Shown: positions 1 to 7,783, counted from the first letter of the stretch. The stretch: DNA of 29,717 bases from Bacteroidota bacterium (GCA_023428135.1 JAEYZG010000044.1:1-29717), one strand, 5' to 3'. Notes: generated by a model not told the origin, from the letters alone. Numbers and translations: made by a program.

Positions 1-206
1 AGTCTTTTTGTAAACCTTCCTCCAGCGGAGTGGGGAAAAGACAAAGGGAAACGCAGGAGTACCGAAGTTATATTCAGGGGCGGATTGAGTCGTAGTAGTA
101 AAGAAGTTTCTGTAATGGAAATGGAGCGAAGGACTCAAGTTATACAGTTAATTTCTTTTAACAACTCTTAAAGAGGAGGATTAAAGTGGAAGAGACAAAA
201 TCAGTA
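1..206 (+). mobile_element. Remnant of group II intron, upstream part and ORF start, truncated
   Basis: Bases 1-171 read as one open frame containing LSRSSKEV and VMEMERRTQVIQL. From memory these strings match the conserved RNA-derived segment just upstream of group II intron-encoded reverse transcriptases, not a true protein. A strong ribosome site (AGAGGAGGA, 172-180) then sits 5 bases before a GTG at 186-188 opening a reading M-E-E-T-K-S, which resembles the usual amino end of such maturases. After about seven codons the sequence turns into a dispersed palindromic repeat (from 208), and no reverse transcriptase follows. I infer a dead intron fragment interrupted by, or deleted up to, the repeat. 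The intron 5' boundary lies outside the window. Recognition is from recall, not from a search. Confidence 0.42.
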
Positions 207-207
207 C

Positions 208-395
208 TCCTCCGTGGCCTGTCCCCGACAGGCCACTCTATATTTGGACTCTTGTATAAACTTCAGAAGATCATAAGTGGTCGTCTAACTTTTAGGAAAA
301 TGGAAATAGGTAAATTTGGATTATTAACTCATAATTTGAAAAGGTTTTAGCGAAAGGTTAATTGTGGCCTGTCAGGGGACAGGCCACGGAGTAGC
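208..395. repeat. REPIN-like inverted pair of palindromes, family 1
   Basis: Two perfect 10-bp hairpins bound this element: GTGGCCTGTC / GACAGGCCAC at 214-223 and 227-236 (loop CCC), and the same arms at 364-373 and 378-387 (loop AGGG). The flanks are also inverted copies: CTCCTCCGTGG on the left, CCACGGAGTAG on the right. The two ends therefore face each other across about 130 bases, as in REPIN-type paired repeats or a small MITE. The right end stops 6 bases before the first ATG of the next reading frame. A half copy of the left end lies at 3781-3861. Confidence 0.7.
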
Positions 396-431
396 ACCAA
401 AATGTTATGGGCCATTTCAAGATACAACACA

Positions 432-1163
432 ATGACAAGAAAAATTAAAACATTCGGACTTCTTCTGTTTATAACGGCAGGACAAATTGTTTACGGACAA
501 ACGACCTTTAAATATCAGAAAAACTTTAAAACTATTCTTGAAAAGACAAAAGACCCCAATGACCAACTTGCTTACGAGAAATTATTAAAACGTTTTACTT
601 CAAATGACACATCATTGACCGACTTTGAAGTGTTGGCTTTGTTAATTGGTTTTACAGACAAACCAGAATATAAGCCATATAATTATTTGAGTAAAGAACG
701 GGAAATTTATAAATTAAATGGTGAAGGGAAATTTCAAGAAGCACTTGACTCGGCAAACGTATTTCTACAAAAACACCCAGTAAGTCAACAAGCAATTATT
801 GAGAAATCTTATTCATACTACAAACTTGACAACAAAGACAGTGCAGACTTTTATAGGTATCAGTTTAGGCGAATAATGCAAGCTATGGATTTCAGTGGAG
901 ACGGGAAAGACAATCCAATTTTTGCTTTAGGACCTGCTGACGGGCAAAATTATATCCAAAAATATTTAGCAGCTAAAGTAGGTTTAATGGGTTCGGGTAG
1001 AGACAAGAATGGCAACTTTCTAGGCATGCTTGAAGCAATTTACAAAGACTCAACCTCTGAGAAATTATATTTTATAATTCAACACGCGACTAATAAAATG
1101 TTTTCTGAAGAAGAATTGAAAATGTTTGACAGGAAAGACAAGAAAAAGAAGAAAAACAAATAA
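432..1163 (+). CDS. Secreted DUF4919-like protein
   Basis: A 243-residue protein from the ATG at 432. An in-frame ATG at 402 adds ten residues that would spoil the signal peptide, so 432 is preferred. Residues 1-22 form a signal peptide (K/R start, LLLFITAG core, VYGQ end), so it is exported to the periplasm or outer surface. The body is mixed helical with a TPR-like stretch (EGKFQEALDSANVFLQKHP). It is followed by SGDGKDNPIFALGPADGQNY, which resembles the DUF4919 family of Bacteroidota. The tail is very lysine-rich. DUF4919 proteins have no known reaction. The gene stands alone, with the palindromic repeat immediately upstream and the broken DUF1016 gene 37 bases downstream. The family call is from recall. 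Confidence 0.72.
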   Translation: MTRKIKTFGLLLFITAGQIVYGQTTFKYQKNFKTILEKTKDPNDQLAYEKLLKRFTSNDTSLTDFEVLALLIGFTDKPEYKPYNYLSKEREIYKLNGEGKFQEALDSANVFLQKHPVSQQAIIEKSYSYYKLDNKDSADFYRYQFRRIMQAMDFSGDGKDNPIFALGPADGQNYIQKYLAAKVGLMGSGRDKNGNFLGMLEAIYKDSTSEKLYFIIQHATNKMFSEEELKMFDRKDKKKKKNK

Positions 1164-1200
1164 AGCAGTGGACTATATTTGCGAAAAGGTAAATTGAATA

Positions 1201-1569
1201 ATGACTGAAAAAAATAATTTACAGAAAGAAGCAGCATTATTGGGTGAAATTACTGTTCTTATTGAGCAAGGACATTCCAAAATAACATCTCAAGTAAATA
1301 GTACAATGACCTTGCTTTTTTGGCAAGTAGGTAAGCGGATTAATGATTTTATCCTGGAGCATAAACGTGCCGAATATGGAAAACTAATTGTCGTTACACT
1401 GTCAGGACAATTAGAAGAACGCTACGGGCGAAACTTTGAAGAAAAGAATTTAAGGCGAATGCTTCAATTTGCTGAAGTTTTTCCCGAGCCTGAAAAAGTC
1501 GTTACGCTGTCACGACATTTAACTTGGTCGCATTTTTTTAATTTTAATTCCCTTGAATTCCGTTGCTGA
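1201..1569 (+). pseudogene. DUF1016 / YhcG-type nuclease, broken amino-terminal fragment
   Basis: The 122 residues match the amino-terminal DUF1016 domain of YhcG-like PD-(D/E)XK nuclease proteins: LLFWQVGKRIND, AEYGKLIVVTLSGQLEERYG, F-E-E-K-N-L-R-R-M and LSRHLTWSHF. Family members are about 330-380 residues and end in a PD-(D/E)XK catalytic domain, which is absent here. The frame breaks at a run of seven T (1533-1539). Removing one T gives HFLILIPL, close to the usual HFL-LIPLK, before a further break. About 50 bases later the reading ESKSIGL (near 1598-1620) faintly recalls the family's SPIGL motif, so an internal deletion may have joined the two ends. The fragment cannot have nuclease activity. 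Confidence 0.75.
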
Positions 1570-1666
1570 CTTAACTTTATCTAACTTAAGTCTACAAATG
1601 AAAGCAAGTCTATTGGCTTGCGGGTTCAATAAAGACAGAGAAATTTAAAATTCAAGATAGTCTTCA

Positions 1667-1697
1667 AAAATAGCCCTGATATTATCGGGGCTATTTT
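1667..1697 (+). terminator. Strong Rho-independent terminator
   Basis: The arms AAAATAGCCC (1667-1676) and GGGCTATTTT (1688-1697) are perfectly complementary. The stem extends inward through TGAT / ATCG with one G-U pair, leaving a 3-base ATT loop. The right arm ends in TTTT and the left begins AAAA, so it can act in either direction. It probably ended the DUF1016 gene before that gene decayed. Confidence 0.75.
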
Positions 1698-1843
1698 ATA
1701 TTAGAAGAAGAATTAAATAACCAACTGTGCTATCCAAAAGCGGAAAGAAGCGGTGGATACCAGAGGTGAACTGTTGTTGTTGATTAATTTTAGACTAAAA
1801 ATGTCAGTGAAGTTCATTATTTATGTTAATTGAGAAATGACCA

Positions 1844-2536
1844 ATGAGTTGTAGAATAGTATTAGGGATAGTGCTTGTTGTTCTGTTAGGTTGCAATGAC
1901 AACCATCAGAATAATACCTCCCAGGCAATAGAACAAATGAAAACACCTTTTGATACCATTGTAGGTAAAAAGGTTTTAACAGACGAAATTGCTGGTTCAG
2001 CATATAGAAAAAGAGCAATTGGTTATTTTGTAATTGTAGGCAATGACACGTCGGACTTTGTCTGTATTTTTACAGAATCCAAAGGTGATGGACATGTTGG
2101 GATTGATTTGAATATTCCTTACTTTAAGAAAACAATGACCTACAGTCAAAGACTGCAAGAATTGAAAATGATTTTACCCAAAGCAGCTCTTGATTTTAAT
2201 TTCGACTCATTGACTGGCATATCCTATGGCAGATTGATTTTAAGTGGAGATCTTGCGATTGACGTTACCAATCAGTATCGGCAAAGATTTGGAACGAGTG
2301 ACAAACTTCAAAGCTACGATGTCGTCAGACAATTTCTTAAAGAATCAAAGCTGGGGACAGACTTAAATACTTTATTTAAGGACTATTCTATAACGGTTGA
2401 TAACGTCTATTCTGAAAAACTTTTTTTCACGACACGCGAAGATCTTTACTGGGCGAGTAAGATCGGCACGGATTCAAGCGACGTTCCGGAAAAAATACTG
2501 GACTGTATGACGAATGTGAAATTGAGCAAGAAGTGA
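1844..2536 (+). CDS. Lipoprotein of unknown function
   Basis: A 230-residue protein. Residues 1-16 are a lipoprotein signal peptide ending in the lipobox VLLGC, so Cys17 would be acylated and the protein anchored in the inner or outer membrane facing the periplasm or surface. The mature part (about 213 residues) starts with an Asn/Gln-rich linker and then a mixed fold with YFVIVGNDTSDFVCIFTES and HVGIDLNIPY segments. I recognise no family. It sits alone between a terminator (1667-1697) and a palindromic repeat pair (2571-2699). The ATG at 1844 is chosen because it gives a proper signal peptide. Confidence 0.75.
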   Translation: MSCRIVLGIVLVVLLGCNDNHQNNTSQAIEQMKTPFDTIVGKKVLTDEIAGSAYRKRAIGYFVIVGNDTSDFVCIFTESKGDGHVGIDLNIPYFKKTMTYSQRLQELKMILPKAALDFNFDSLTGISYGRLILSGDLAIDVTNQYRQRFGTSDKLQSYDVVRQFLKESKLGTDLNTLFKDYSITVDNVYSEKLFFTTREDLYWASKIGTDSSDVPEKILDCMTNVKLSKK

Positions 2537-2570
2537 TGGGTATCCATCAATAATGATATCAAAGCCCAAA

Positions 2571-2699
2571 AACTCATCCCTAACCTTTCTCCAGAAAGAG
2601 AAGGAAACAGTCGAGGAGAAAATGTTAAATAAAAGGGCTATAACTAATAACATACGCATTAAAGTCCCTCTCCTTCAGGAGAGGGATTTAGGGTGAGGT
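2571..2699. repeat. REPIN-like inverted pair, family 2 (copy 1)
   Basis: The right half holds a perfect hairpin, CCCTCTCCT (2666-2674) and AGGAGAGGG (2677-2685) with loop TC, followed by ATTTAGGGTGAGGT. The left half reads ACTCATCCCTAACCTTTCTC (from 2572) and then an imperfect hairpin up to about 2604. It is the degenerate inverse complement of the right half. The pair faces inward across about 55 bases and fills the gap between two genes. Similar TCACCCTAAATCCCTCTCC palindromes are, from recall, abundant in many bacterial genomes. Confidence 0.7.
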
Positions 2700-2714
2700 A
2701 AATTGACAGAATAA

Positions 2715-3002
2715 ATGGAAGATGCATTTAATGAAAGTATAAAAAGAGAATTGGAAATCCTTTCCAACAGTCCTATCCTTATGAAGGAGTATAGGCAAAA
2801 GAAGCTACTACTCTGGTTGGTGAGAACGCTTATGACCATTCTTATATACGTACTATTCTGGGAGTATAACTGGGTGAAGTGGACACTTTTAATAACTGTT
2901 CCGCTTAGTTTATTTAGTTTATACACTATCTTAGGTTCTGGCTATTTTCTGAAAAGAAAAATTGAGAGACTAAAACATAAGTTAAAGGACATGGAGCGGT
3001 AA
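2715..3002 (+). CDS. Small two-helix membrane protein of unknown function
   Basis: A 95-residue protein with a charged amino end (residues 1-30), two hydrophobic helices at about 31-48 and 56-78, and a basic, helical carboxyl tail (KRKIERLKHKLKDMER) likely to lie in the cytoplasm. The helices are joined by a short turn, NWVKW, rich in Trp as at a membrane interface. No family is recognised. The ATG lies 15 bases after the end of a palindromic repeat, so the repeat contributes its 5' leader. The next gene starts 39 bases downstream on the same strand and could be co-transcribed. Confidence 0.6.
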   Translation: MEDAFNESIKRELEILSNSPILMKEYRQKKLLLWLVRTLMTILIYVLFWEYNWVKWTLLITVPLSLFSLYTILGSGYFLKRKIERLKHKLKDMER

Positions 3003-3041
3003 TAGGTTATGTTTATTCGAATATTAATCAATAAGTGATAA

Positions 3042-3731
3042 ATGAAAACTAAATTTTTAATCGGATGCTGTTTTTTTCTGTTAGCCTGTTCAAGTCAGAA
3101 AGAAACAAAAGAACCTGAGAGTGCAGTCAAGCAGGAGGTTGTAACAGCGACAACAACAACAGTAATAAATTCGGATTCAATTAAGCAACTTAAACAATCA
3201 ATCCTTGCTATGAGGCTTGATTATGACAAGGTTGAACCGTTTTTTAAGCTTTCTGATATAAAGCAAATAGATAGTGTTAATGTTTTTGATAAAAATACTT
3301 TCAGACTACTTACCAGTAATGAATATTATTCCGCCTTTCAGGATACTTCTGATTATTATTATGATGAGTATAATTTAGCTTACTACTATTCAAATCAGGG
3401 GGAATGGAATGGATTGAGGAGATACATATTCGTAAAAGTAGATGAGGTGTGTTGTACTTCCTATTATTATAATATTTATGATAAAGCAGGGAAGAAGGTT
3501 AATTCGTTTATTATAGCTTCCAGTGGTGGAGAAGGTGGATGGTCTATCGATGCCGACTTTATTACACTAAACGATTCTACCTTTAAGCAAACAACAGTAG
3601 AATGTGATTACGGTATCGATGAGCAAAGCAATGAAATAGCCGATTGTGATTCTGTAATTACAATATTTAGTCTCACTGGTTATGGACAACTTGATAAAGT
3701 TGTTGAATCAAAACATACAGTACGAAAGTGA
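3042..3731 (+). CDS. Lipoprotein of unknown function
   Basis: A 229-residue protein. Residues 1-15 are a lipoprotein signal peptide with lipobox LLAC, making Cys16 the acylated residue. A Ser/Thr/Glu-rich linker (about 17-45, including a run of Thr) leads to a globular part rich in Tyr and acidic residues: DTSDYYYDEYNLAYYYSNQG, CCTSYYYNIYDKAGK and IIASSGGEGGWSIDADF. It reads like a small secreted lipoprotein with a beta-rich domain. No catalytic motif is visible and I do not recognise a family. A half copy of the family 1 palindromic repeat follows 49 bases after the stop. Confidence 0.75.
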   Translation: MKTKFLIGCCFFLLACSSQKETKEPESAVKQEVVTATTTTVINSDSIKQLKQSILAMRLDYDKVEPFFKLSDIKQIDSVNVFDKNTFRLLTSNEYYSAFQDTSDYYYDEYNLAYYYSNQGEWNGLRRYIFVKVDEVCCTSYYYNIYDKAGKKVNSFIIASSGGEGGWSIDADFITLNDSTFKQTTVECDYGIDEQSNEIADCDSVITIFSLTGYGQLDKVVESKHTVRK

Positions 3732-3780
3732 TCAATGTTGGGCTTTTTATTAAAAACGAATGAGTTGGTTCAGGGCTGCA

Positions 3781-3861
3781 TCCTCCGTGGCCCTTTCCCG
3801 CGACAGGCCACTCTGTATGTGGACTTTTATATAAACTTCCGAAGATCATAAGTGGTCGTCT
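3781..3861. repeat. Half copy of palindromic repeat family 1
   Basis: Bases 3781-3861 align with 208-286 almost end to end. The last 51 bases of each copy differ at only five positions and both end AGATCATAAGTGGTCGTCT. The hairpin is degenerate here: GTGGCC and GGCCAC remain, but the centre has diverged. The inverted right-hand partner seen at 364-395 is missing, so this is a solo end. It occupies the upstream region of the gene at 3901. Confidence 0.75.
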
Positions 3862-3900
3862 GAAATTCCTGTATATAAAACCGAGTAAACAAATTAACCA

Positions 3901-4245
3901 ATGGATCAGGATTTTAACTTCTTCAAACACTCAATGCCTGCGACCCGAAAGGCAGATTACTATTTAGGGTGTCTTGATGGTTCCGTATTTATAGATTTGA
4001 ATCTTTCGGAAGACAATAGAATATATCTCAGACGAATTTCCTTTGATGGATATGGATGTTGTAATCTAAACGATGTGGTAAACAGTTTAAGCTATGAAGA
4101 TTCTCTCAGGTTCATTGAAGAGTTCAAAAAAGAAAACTTAGATGATAAAGTAATAACTTCATTAGTTAAAGAATTGATTAAAATTAATAAAGATCATATC
4201 TGGAAAGATGCCATTGATGCATACGGCTTAATTGAAAAAGAATAA
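3901..4245 (+). CDS. Small cytoplasmic protein of unknown function, immunity-like context
   Basis: A 114-residue soluble protein without signal or membrane segment. The first half looks beta-rich (YYLGCLDGSVFIDLNLSED, IYLRRISFDGYGCCNL), the second half helical (SLRFIEEFKKENLDDKVITS). Size, acidity and position beside DUF7079 and DUF1963 genes resemble the small immunity-type proteins found in polymorphic-toxin neighbourhoods, but that is inference. I recognise no named family. The ATG at 3901 follows 40 bases after the solo palindromic repeat. Confidence 0.65.
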   Translation: MDQDFNFFKHSMPATRKADYYLGCLDGSVFIDLNLSEDNRIYLRRISFDGYGCCNLNDVVNSLSYEDSLRFIEEFKKENLDDKVITSLVKELIKINKDHIWKDAIDAYGLIEKE

Positions 4246-4344
4246 TAAATGTATGGAGAGGCAATAGTCAATTTTTATGGGTATGTTACTTTTTTATTTT
4301 TATTCTAATCCAGACAGGAACTTTAGGCCAATTAACGAAAGCTA

Positions 4345-4719
4345 ATGATAGACAAACAGGACATCAAAACACGGAAACCGGTTTGGATCGCTATGTCTGA
4401 GTTTTATCTGGACACTGAATTGACCAGTGAGGACTTTGATCGTATTGCAGTGATTTTTCAGAATTCCGGATTTACCTTAAAAGATCTAAAGGAGATTGAT
4501 TTGTTTGAAGTGTTTACTCTTCTTCAGCCAAACCTATTTAGCGTTGCCGGAGTATGGGCTGGTTTTGATGAAGATTGGTTATTGGTTGAATGCGAGATTC
4601 GTTATAGACGAAGGAGAAATATTTTACATAGGCTAAACTGTAAATTTTGGAATATTTTCTTTTATTGGATGCGCAGAGATTATTGGGAACAAATTGAAAA
4701 AAGAATGTCTGCTGTCTAG
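4345..4719 (+). CDS. DUF7079-like protein
   Basis: A 124-residue soluble protein. The opening R-K-P-V-W-I-A-M-S-E-F-Y-L-D-T-E-L matches my memory of the DUF7079 family, as do the central NLFSVAGVWAGFDEDWL and the helix between them (SEDFDRIAVIFQNSGFTLKD). The carboxyl end is unusually aromatic and basic (YRRRRNILHRLNCKFWNIFF, then YWMRRDYW), perhaps a diverged extension. The family has no established biochemical role, and its members often occur among small orphan genes of the immunity-protein type. It starts a same-strand run that continues to 6864 with gaps of 56, -1 and 23 bases. Confidence 0.7.
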   Translation: MIDKQDIKTRKPVWIAMSEFYLDTELTSEDFDRIAVIFQNSGFTLKDLKEIDLFEVFTLLQPNLFSVAGVWAGFDEDWLLVECEIRYRRRRNILHRLNCKFWNIFFYWMRRDYWEQIEKRMSAV

Positions 4720-4775
4720 GGTATTAAATATTGAAAACCAAGGAATAAAAGAAATTTATAACAAGGCTTCTAAAG

Positions 4776-5510
4776 ATGAGTGATAGAATAAATAATTTGA
4801 ACAAGAAATTTAACATCATAAGTTTTACAGCTGACGACAAACAGTATTATCCTGCTTCAATGAAAAAGCAAAGCTGGATGTCCAAAACTTATGTGAAGCA
4901 CACAGACATAGAAATACCAATGGGCCAATCCCGATATGGCGGGCCTGTAATGGATCTGCCTGTTGGATTGGAGCATCCGGAAGGGTTAAGGTTTGCAGGA
5001 CAATTTGACCTTGCTAAATTTTCTCCATTGGACAAAACCGGCCTTCTTCCTAAAACCGGACAACTCATTTTCTTTGCCGACATTTTGAATGATACAGGAA
5101 AAGTGATTTATGCCGATGTGCCCAACAGCAGTTTAGTTAGAACAATAAAAGAGCATGAGGATAATTTCTTTTTAGGTGTCCTGGTTGATAAGATTTTTGC
5201 GGACGAAGAATCTTTTGCTGATCGCTTTCGTGAGGCTGAAGATGAATGGGAGAAAGAACATGCCAATAAAGATGGAATGATCTGGGACAGTTTTGCAGGA
5301 AGCGAGCAATCGAAAATATTTGGTATTTATACACACTGTCAATATGGACAGGAAGAAATAGAACAAATAGCTTTTTCTGATAAAATTTTGCTATTGCAAG
5401 TGGGTGAAAACGGATTTAATGATGAAGGTGTTTTTAGTGTTTTAATTAACCGTGAAGACTTGATAAATAAGAATTTTGATAACTGTGAATTTGCCTGGGG
5501 GCAATCGTAA
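4776..5510 (+). CDS. DUF1963 (YwqG-like) protein
   Basis: A 244-residue soluble protein with the hallmarks of DUF1963: GGPVMDLPVGLEHPEG, FAGQFDLAKFSPLD, LPKTGQLIFFADI, and near the end LLLQVGENGFNDEGVFSVLI with FAWGQS. Members bind no known substrate and are recurrent in toxin-immunity and SMI1/KNR4-type gene arrays. An acidic helical insert lies at about residues 145-170. Its TAA stop overlaps the next ATG by one base (5508-5512, TAATG), indicating translational coupling with the following gene. The family call is strong; the function is not known. Confidence 0.85.
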   Translation: MSDRINNLNKKFNIISFTADDKQYYPASMKKQSWMSKTYVKHTDIEIPMGQSRYGGPVMDLPVGLEHPEGLRFAGQFDLAKFSPLDKTGLLPKTGQLIFFADILNDTGKVIYADVPNSSLVRTIKEHEDNFFLGVLVDKIFADEESFADRFREAEDEWEKEHANKDGMIWDSFAGSEQSKIFGIYTHCQYGQEEIEQIAFSDKILLLQVGENGFNDEGVFSVLINREDLINKNFDNCEFAWGQS

Positions 5511-6088
5511 TGATCAGGCATCAATATAAAGATTTGATCATTGAGGTGCTTGACGAACCCAGGTATAAGATAGGTTCCTCTGATAACAGTTTCGGTTACT
5601 CAAAACATTACTTTGGTGAAGAGGCTAAAGAATATCCGGCTTCCATACATGGTGTAAAAGTCTATCAAGACGAACTCATTGTCAATAGTTGCATTCTCAT
5701 TGGATCTGGTGGGGCAACTGCAATTCATGAAAAATCCTCACTTCTCGACACAGACCAACTGTTTATCTGTTGTTGCGATACTATATTTTGTCTGATGCTT
5801 CCGGATCTTAGTTTAAAATGGAAAACAAAGGCTGACCAGGCAACCTGCTTTCAGATTTACAGACAACAAGATCACTACATTGTACATGGTGAAAATCAAA
5901 TCACAAAACTTGGCAGAAACGGAAATAAAATATGGGAATTTTTCGGTGCAGATATTTTTGTGTCAATAGACAAAGAAGATGAATTTATTATTGAAGATGA
6001 TGGACTTTTGCTTAATGACTTTAAGAAGACGAAATATAAAATAGACTTTGATGGAAGGTTAATTTGGGATACAAAGAATGATAGATAA
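5510..6088 (+). CDS. Hypothetical protein, half beta-propeller-like
   Basis: A 192-residue soluble protein translated by stop-start coupling from the DUF1963 gene (shared base 5510). It consists of short beta-strand units: LIVNSCILIGSGGATAIHE, DQLFICCCDTIFCLMLPDL, LKWKTKADQATCFQIY, YIVHGENQITKLGRNGNKIW and KYKIDFDGRLIWDT. The repeated pattern of aromatic-ending strands and NG/DG turns resembles two or three blades of a PQQ-like propeller. I recall similar stand-alone proteins, unnamed, throughout Bacteroidota, often near immunity genes. No catalytic residues are evident. It contains three adjacent Cys in ICCCD. Confidence 0.7.
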   Translation: MIRHQYKDLIIEVLDEPRYKIGSSDNSFGYSKHYFGEEAKEYPASIHGVKVYQDELIVNSCILIGSGGATAIHEKSSLLDTDQLFICCCDTIFCLMLPDLSLKWKTKADQATCFQIYRQQDHYIVHGENQITKLGRNGNKIWEFFGADIFVSIDKEDEFIIEDDGLLLNDFKKTKYKIDFDGRLIWDTKNDR

Positions 6089-6111
6089 ATAAGGCTGATA
6101 ACAAAAAGATT

Positions 6112-6864
6112 ATGAAGATTGAAACCTTTAAAGTTCACAAGGTATTTGGTGGGAGAGAAGTAACTTTGTATCCTACGGTGCTCGAACTTAATGGAAAGAA
6201 ATATTTAATAGACTGTGGCTATGAAGAAACATTTGATGAATTTTTAGCCGGTCTGAAAAACCTGCAGATTGAGGTGACTGATTTACACGCTATCCTGTTG
6301 TCGCACGACGATATAGATCATTTGGGAGCGCTTTATTTATTTAAAAGCAAAAATCCGAATTTGATTGTATACAGCAGCAGCATAGAAGCACCTTATATCT
6401 CCGGCAAGAATAAGTCTGAGCGACTGCAGCAAGCTGAAGATTCATTAATCAATGTACCAAAGGAGCACAAAGCCTGGGCAGAGGGCTTTATTGAGCAGTT
6501 AAAAGGGATAAAAAGAATGGAGGTTGATTTGGTGTTAGAAGATAATGAGAAAATAGAAAATGAAATAGAAGTCATTTTTACACCTGGCCATACAAAAGGA
6601 CACATCTCGTTTTATGTGCCATCACAACAACTGGTAATAGCAAATGATGCTGTTGTGGTGGAGGAGCAAGGTTTAGATATTGCAAATCCGCAGTTTACAT
6701 TAGACATGCATCAAGCAATAAATTCAGTAGAGAGAATCAAGCGGCTTTCTCCAAAGAAAATGATTTGTTATCATGGCGGGATTGTAGAGGGAGAGATCAA
6801 TGAAAAGCTGAATGCTTTGATTCGCATGCATGAAACAACATCGGATAGATCCCTGATGCAATAG
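6112..6864 (+). CDS. MBL-fold metallo-hydrolase
   Basis: A 250-residue cytoplasmic protein of the metallo-beta-lactamase fold, close to full family length. The metal motif is SHDDIDHLG (His65, Asp67, Asp69, His70), so the second His of the usual HxHxDH is an Asp, a variant seen in many uncharacterised members. Other ligands are His160 in TPGHTKGH, Asp179 in IANDAVV and His221 in CYHGG. The sequence starts with a strand-rich IDCGYEETFDEFLAGL region typical of the family. It should hydrolyse an ester, thioester or similar bond with two metals, but the substrate cannot be read. It starts 23 bases after the preceding gene and is probably the last gene of the 4345-6864 operon. Confidence 0.88.
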   Translation: MKIETFKVHKVFGGREVTLYPTVLELNGKKYLIDCGYEETFDEFLAGLKNLQIEVTDLHAILLSHDDIDHLGALYLFKSKNPNLIVYSSSIEAPYISGKNKSERLQQAEDSLINVPKEHKAWAEGFIEQLKGIKRMEVDLVLEDNEKIENEIEVIFTPGHTKGHISFYVPSQQLVIANDAVVVEEQGLDIANPQFTLDMHQAINSVERIKRLSPKKMICYHGGIVEGEINEKLNALIRMHETTSDRSLMQ

Positions 6865-7105
6865 ATGTTGTTTATTAGCTTCTGTTCATAACTTATAAAT
6901 TCGTGATTACATCAGAGATTAAAGGAAACAGGATGAGTTGGTGTTAGGTTGATTGAAGTTGCCAATCGGGTTATACTATTTTTAAAATGAAGTATTTCAG
7001 TTGGTTATTTTTTTAATAAATTGAGCTAATAGAACAGCAAGACAAATTGATAAACATAAATAAAATAATAATGACATTATATTTTTAAACTAAATCATAA
7101 GCAAA

Positions 7106-7720
7106 ATGAGAACAATTAAGTATGGATTTTTTTTCTTTTTTATTCTGTCTATTCTGATAAGCTGCAAAGAAAAAGAAAGTAAAGTTGAACCTGAATTTAA
7201 ATTGGCCAGCCCTGATAATTTAGATGATAATGAATATCAGATTTATTCGCTTATACTAAATGAAAAATTTGATGGAAATGAGTTGGTGGTACAACAAAAA
7301 ACATCAAGCCCCTTTTCTGTTATAAGCAGTAATTATTATGAGGACCTTAAAACTGAAAATCTGAATTTAGATACCACAATTGTTGTCAACTTTGATGATA
7401 AAAATAGTTCTGCGTATTATCTGGATAACAAGTTTAATACACTAACAAAATCTGTTACTCTGATTTCAGATGAAGAGGATAAGCATTTCTTTAGTCCACA
7501 AGATCCTAACAATAGTTGGGATGCATTCTATAAAAAGTACCCAAAATCTAAAGGAATAATTAAGTTTTCCAGAGTAGGTTTTAACTTAGACAAGAGTCAG
7601 GCAATTGTTGAAGTGGGACACACTTATGCAAGCTTAGGAGGTGATAGTCGTTTAGTATATCTTGTGAAGGAAAATAATAGCTGGAAAATTATTCAAATAA
7701 TTAATATCTTGGTAGCATAG
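7106..7720 (+). CDS. Lipoprotein of unknown function
   Basis: A 204-residue protein with a classic lipoprotein signal: basic start, five consecutive Phe in the core and lipobox ILISC, giving acylated Cys20. The mature domain is acidic in its first part (LASPDNLDDNEYQIYSLIL), then alternates strands and turns. It ends with VYLVKENNSWKIIQIINILV, a strand pair resembling the edge of a cystatin/NTF2-like fold often seen in small Bacteroidota lipoproteins. The fold suggestion is weak. It is separated from the preceding operon by 241 bases and followed by a stable hairpin at 7760-7783. Confidence 0.78.
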   Translation: MRTIKYGFFFFFILSILISCKEKESKVEPEFKLASPDNLDDNEYQIYSLILNEKFDGNELVVQQKTSSPFSVISSNYYEDLKTENLNLDTTIVVNFDDKNSSAYYLDNKFNTLTKSVTLISDEEDKHFFSPQDPNNSWDAFYKKYPKSKGIIKFSRVGFNLDKSQAIVEVGHTYASLGGDSRLVYLVKENNSWKIIQIINILVA

Positions 7721-7759
7721 TGCTCTGCTCATAGCAAGGTTCATGGTAACAATTTTTCG

Positions 7760-7783
7760 AGTGCGACTTAGCAAGGTCGCACT
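7760..7783 (+). terminator. Hairpin, likely terminator or repeat palindrome
   Basis: AGTGCGAC (7760-7767) and GTCGCACT (7776-7783) are perfectly complementary around an 8-base loop. CG-rich arms are conspicuous in this A/T-rich spacer. A short T run (TGTTTT) follows, so it may terminate the lipoprotein gene ending at 7720. The arms also look like the palindromes dispersed in Bacteroidota spacers. Confidence 0.5.

Noticed and set aside
4889..5524. Several minus-strand frames over the DUF1963 gene
   Set aside because: They are antisense to a recognised protein family and show no recognisable motifs.
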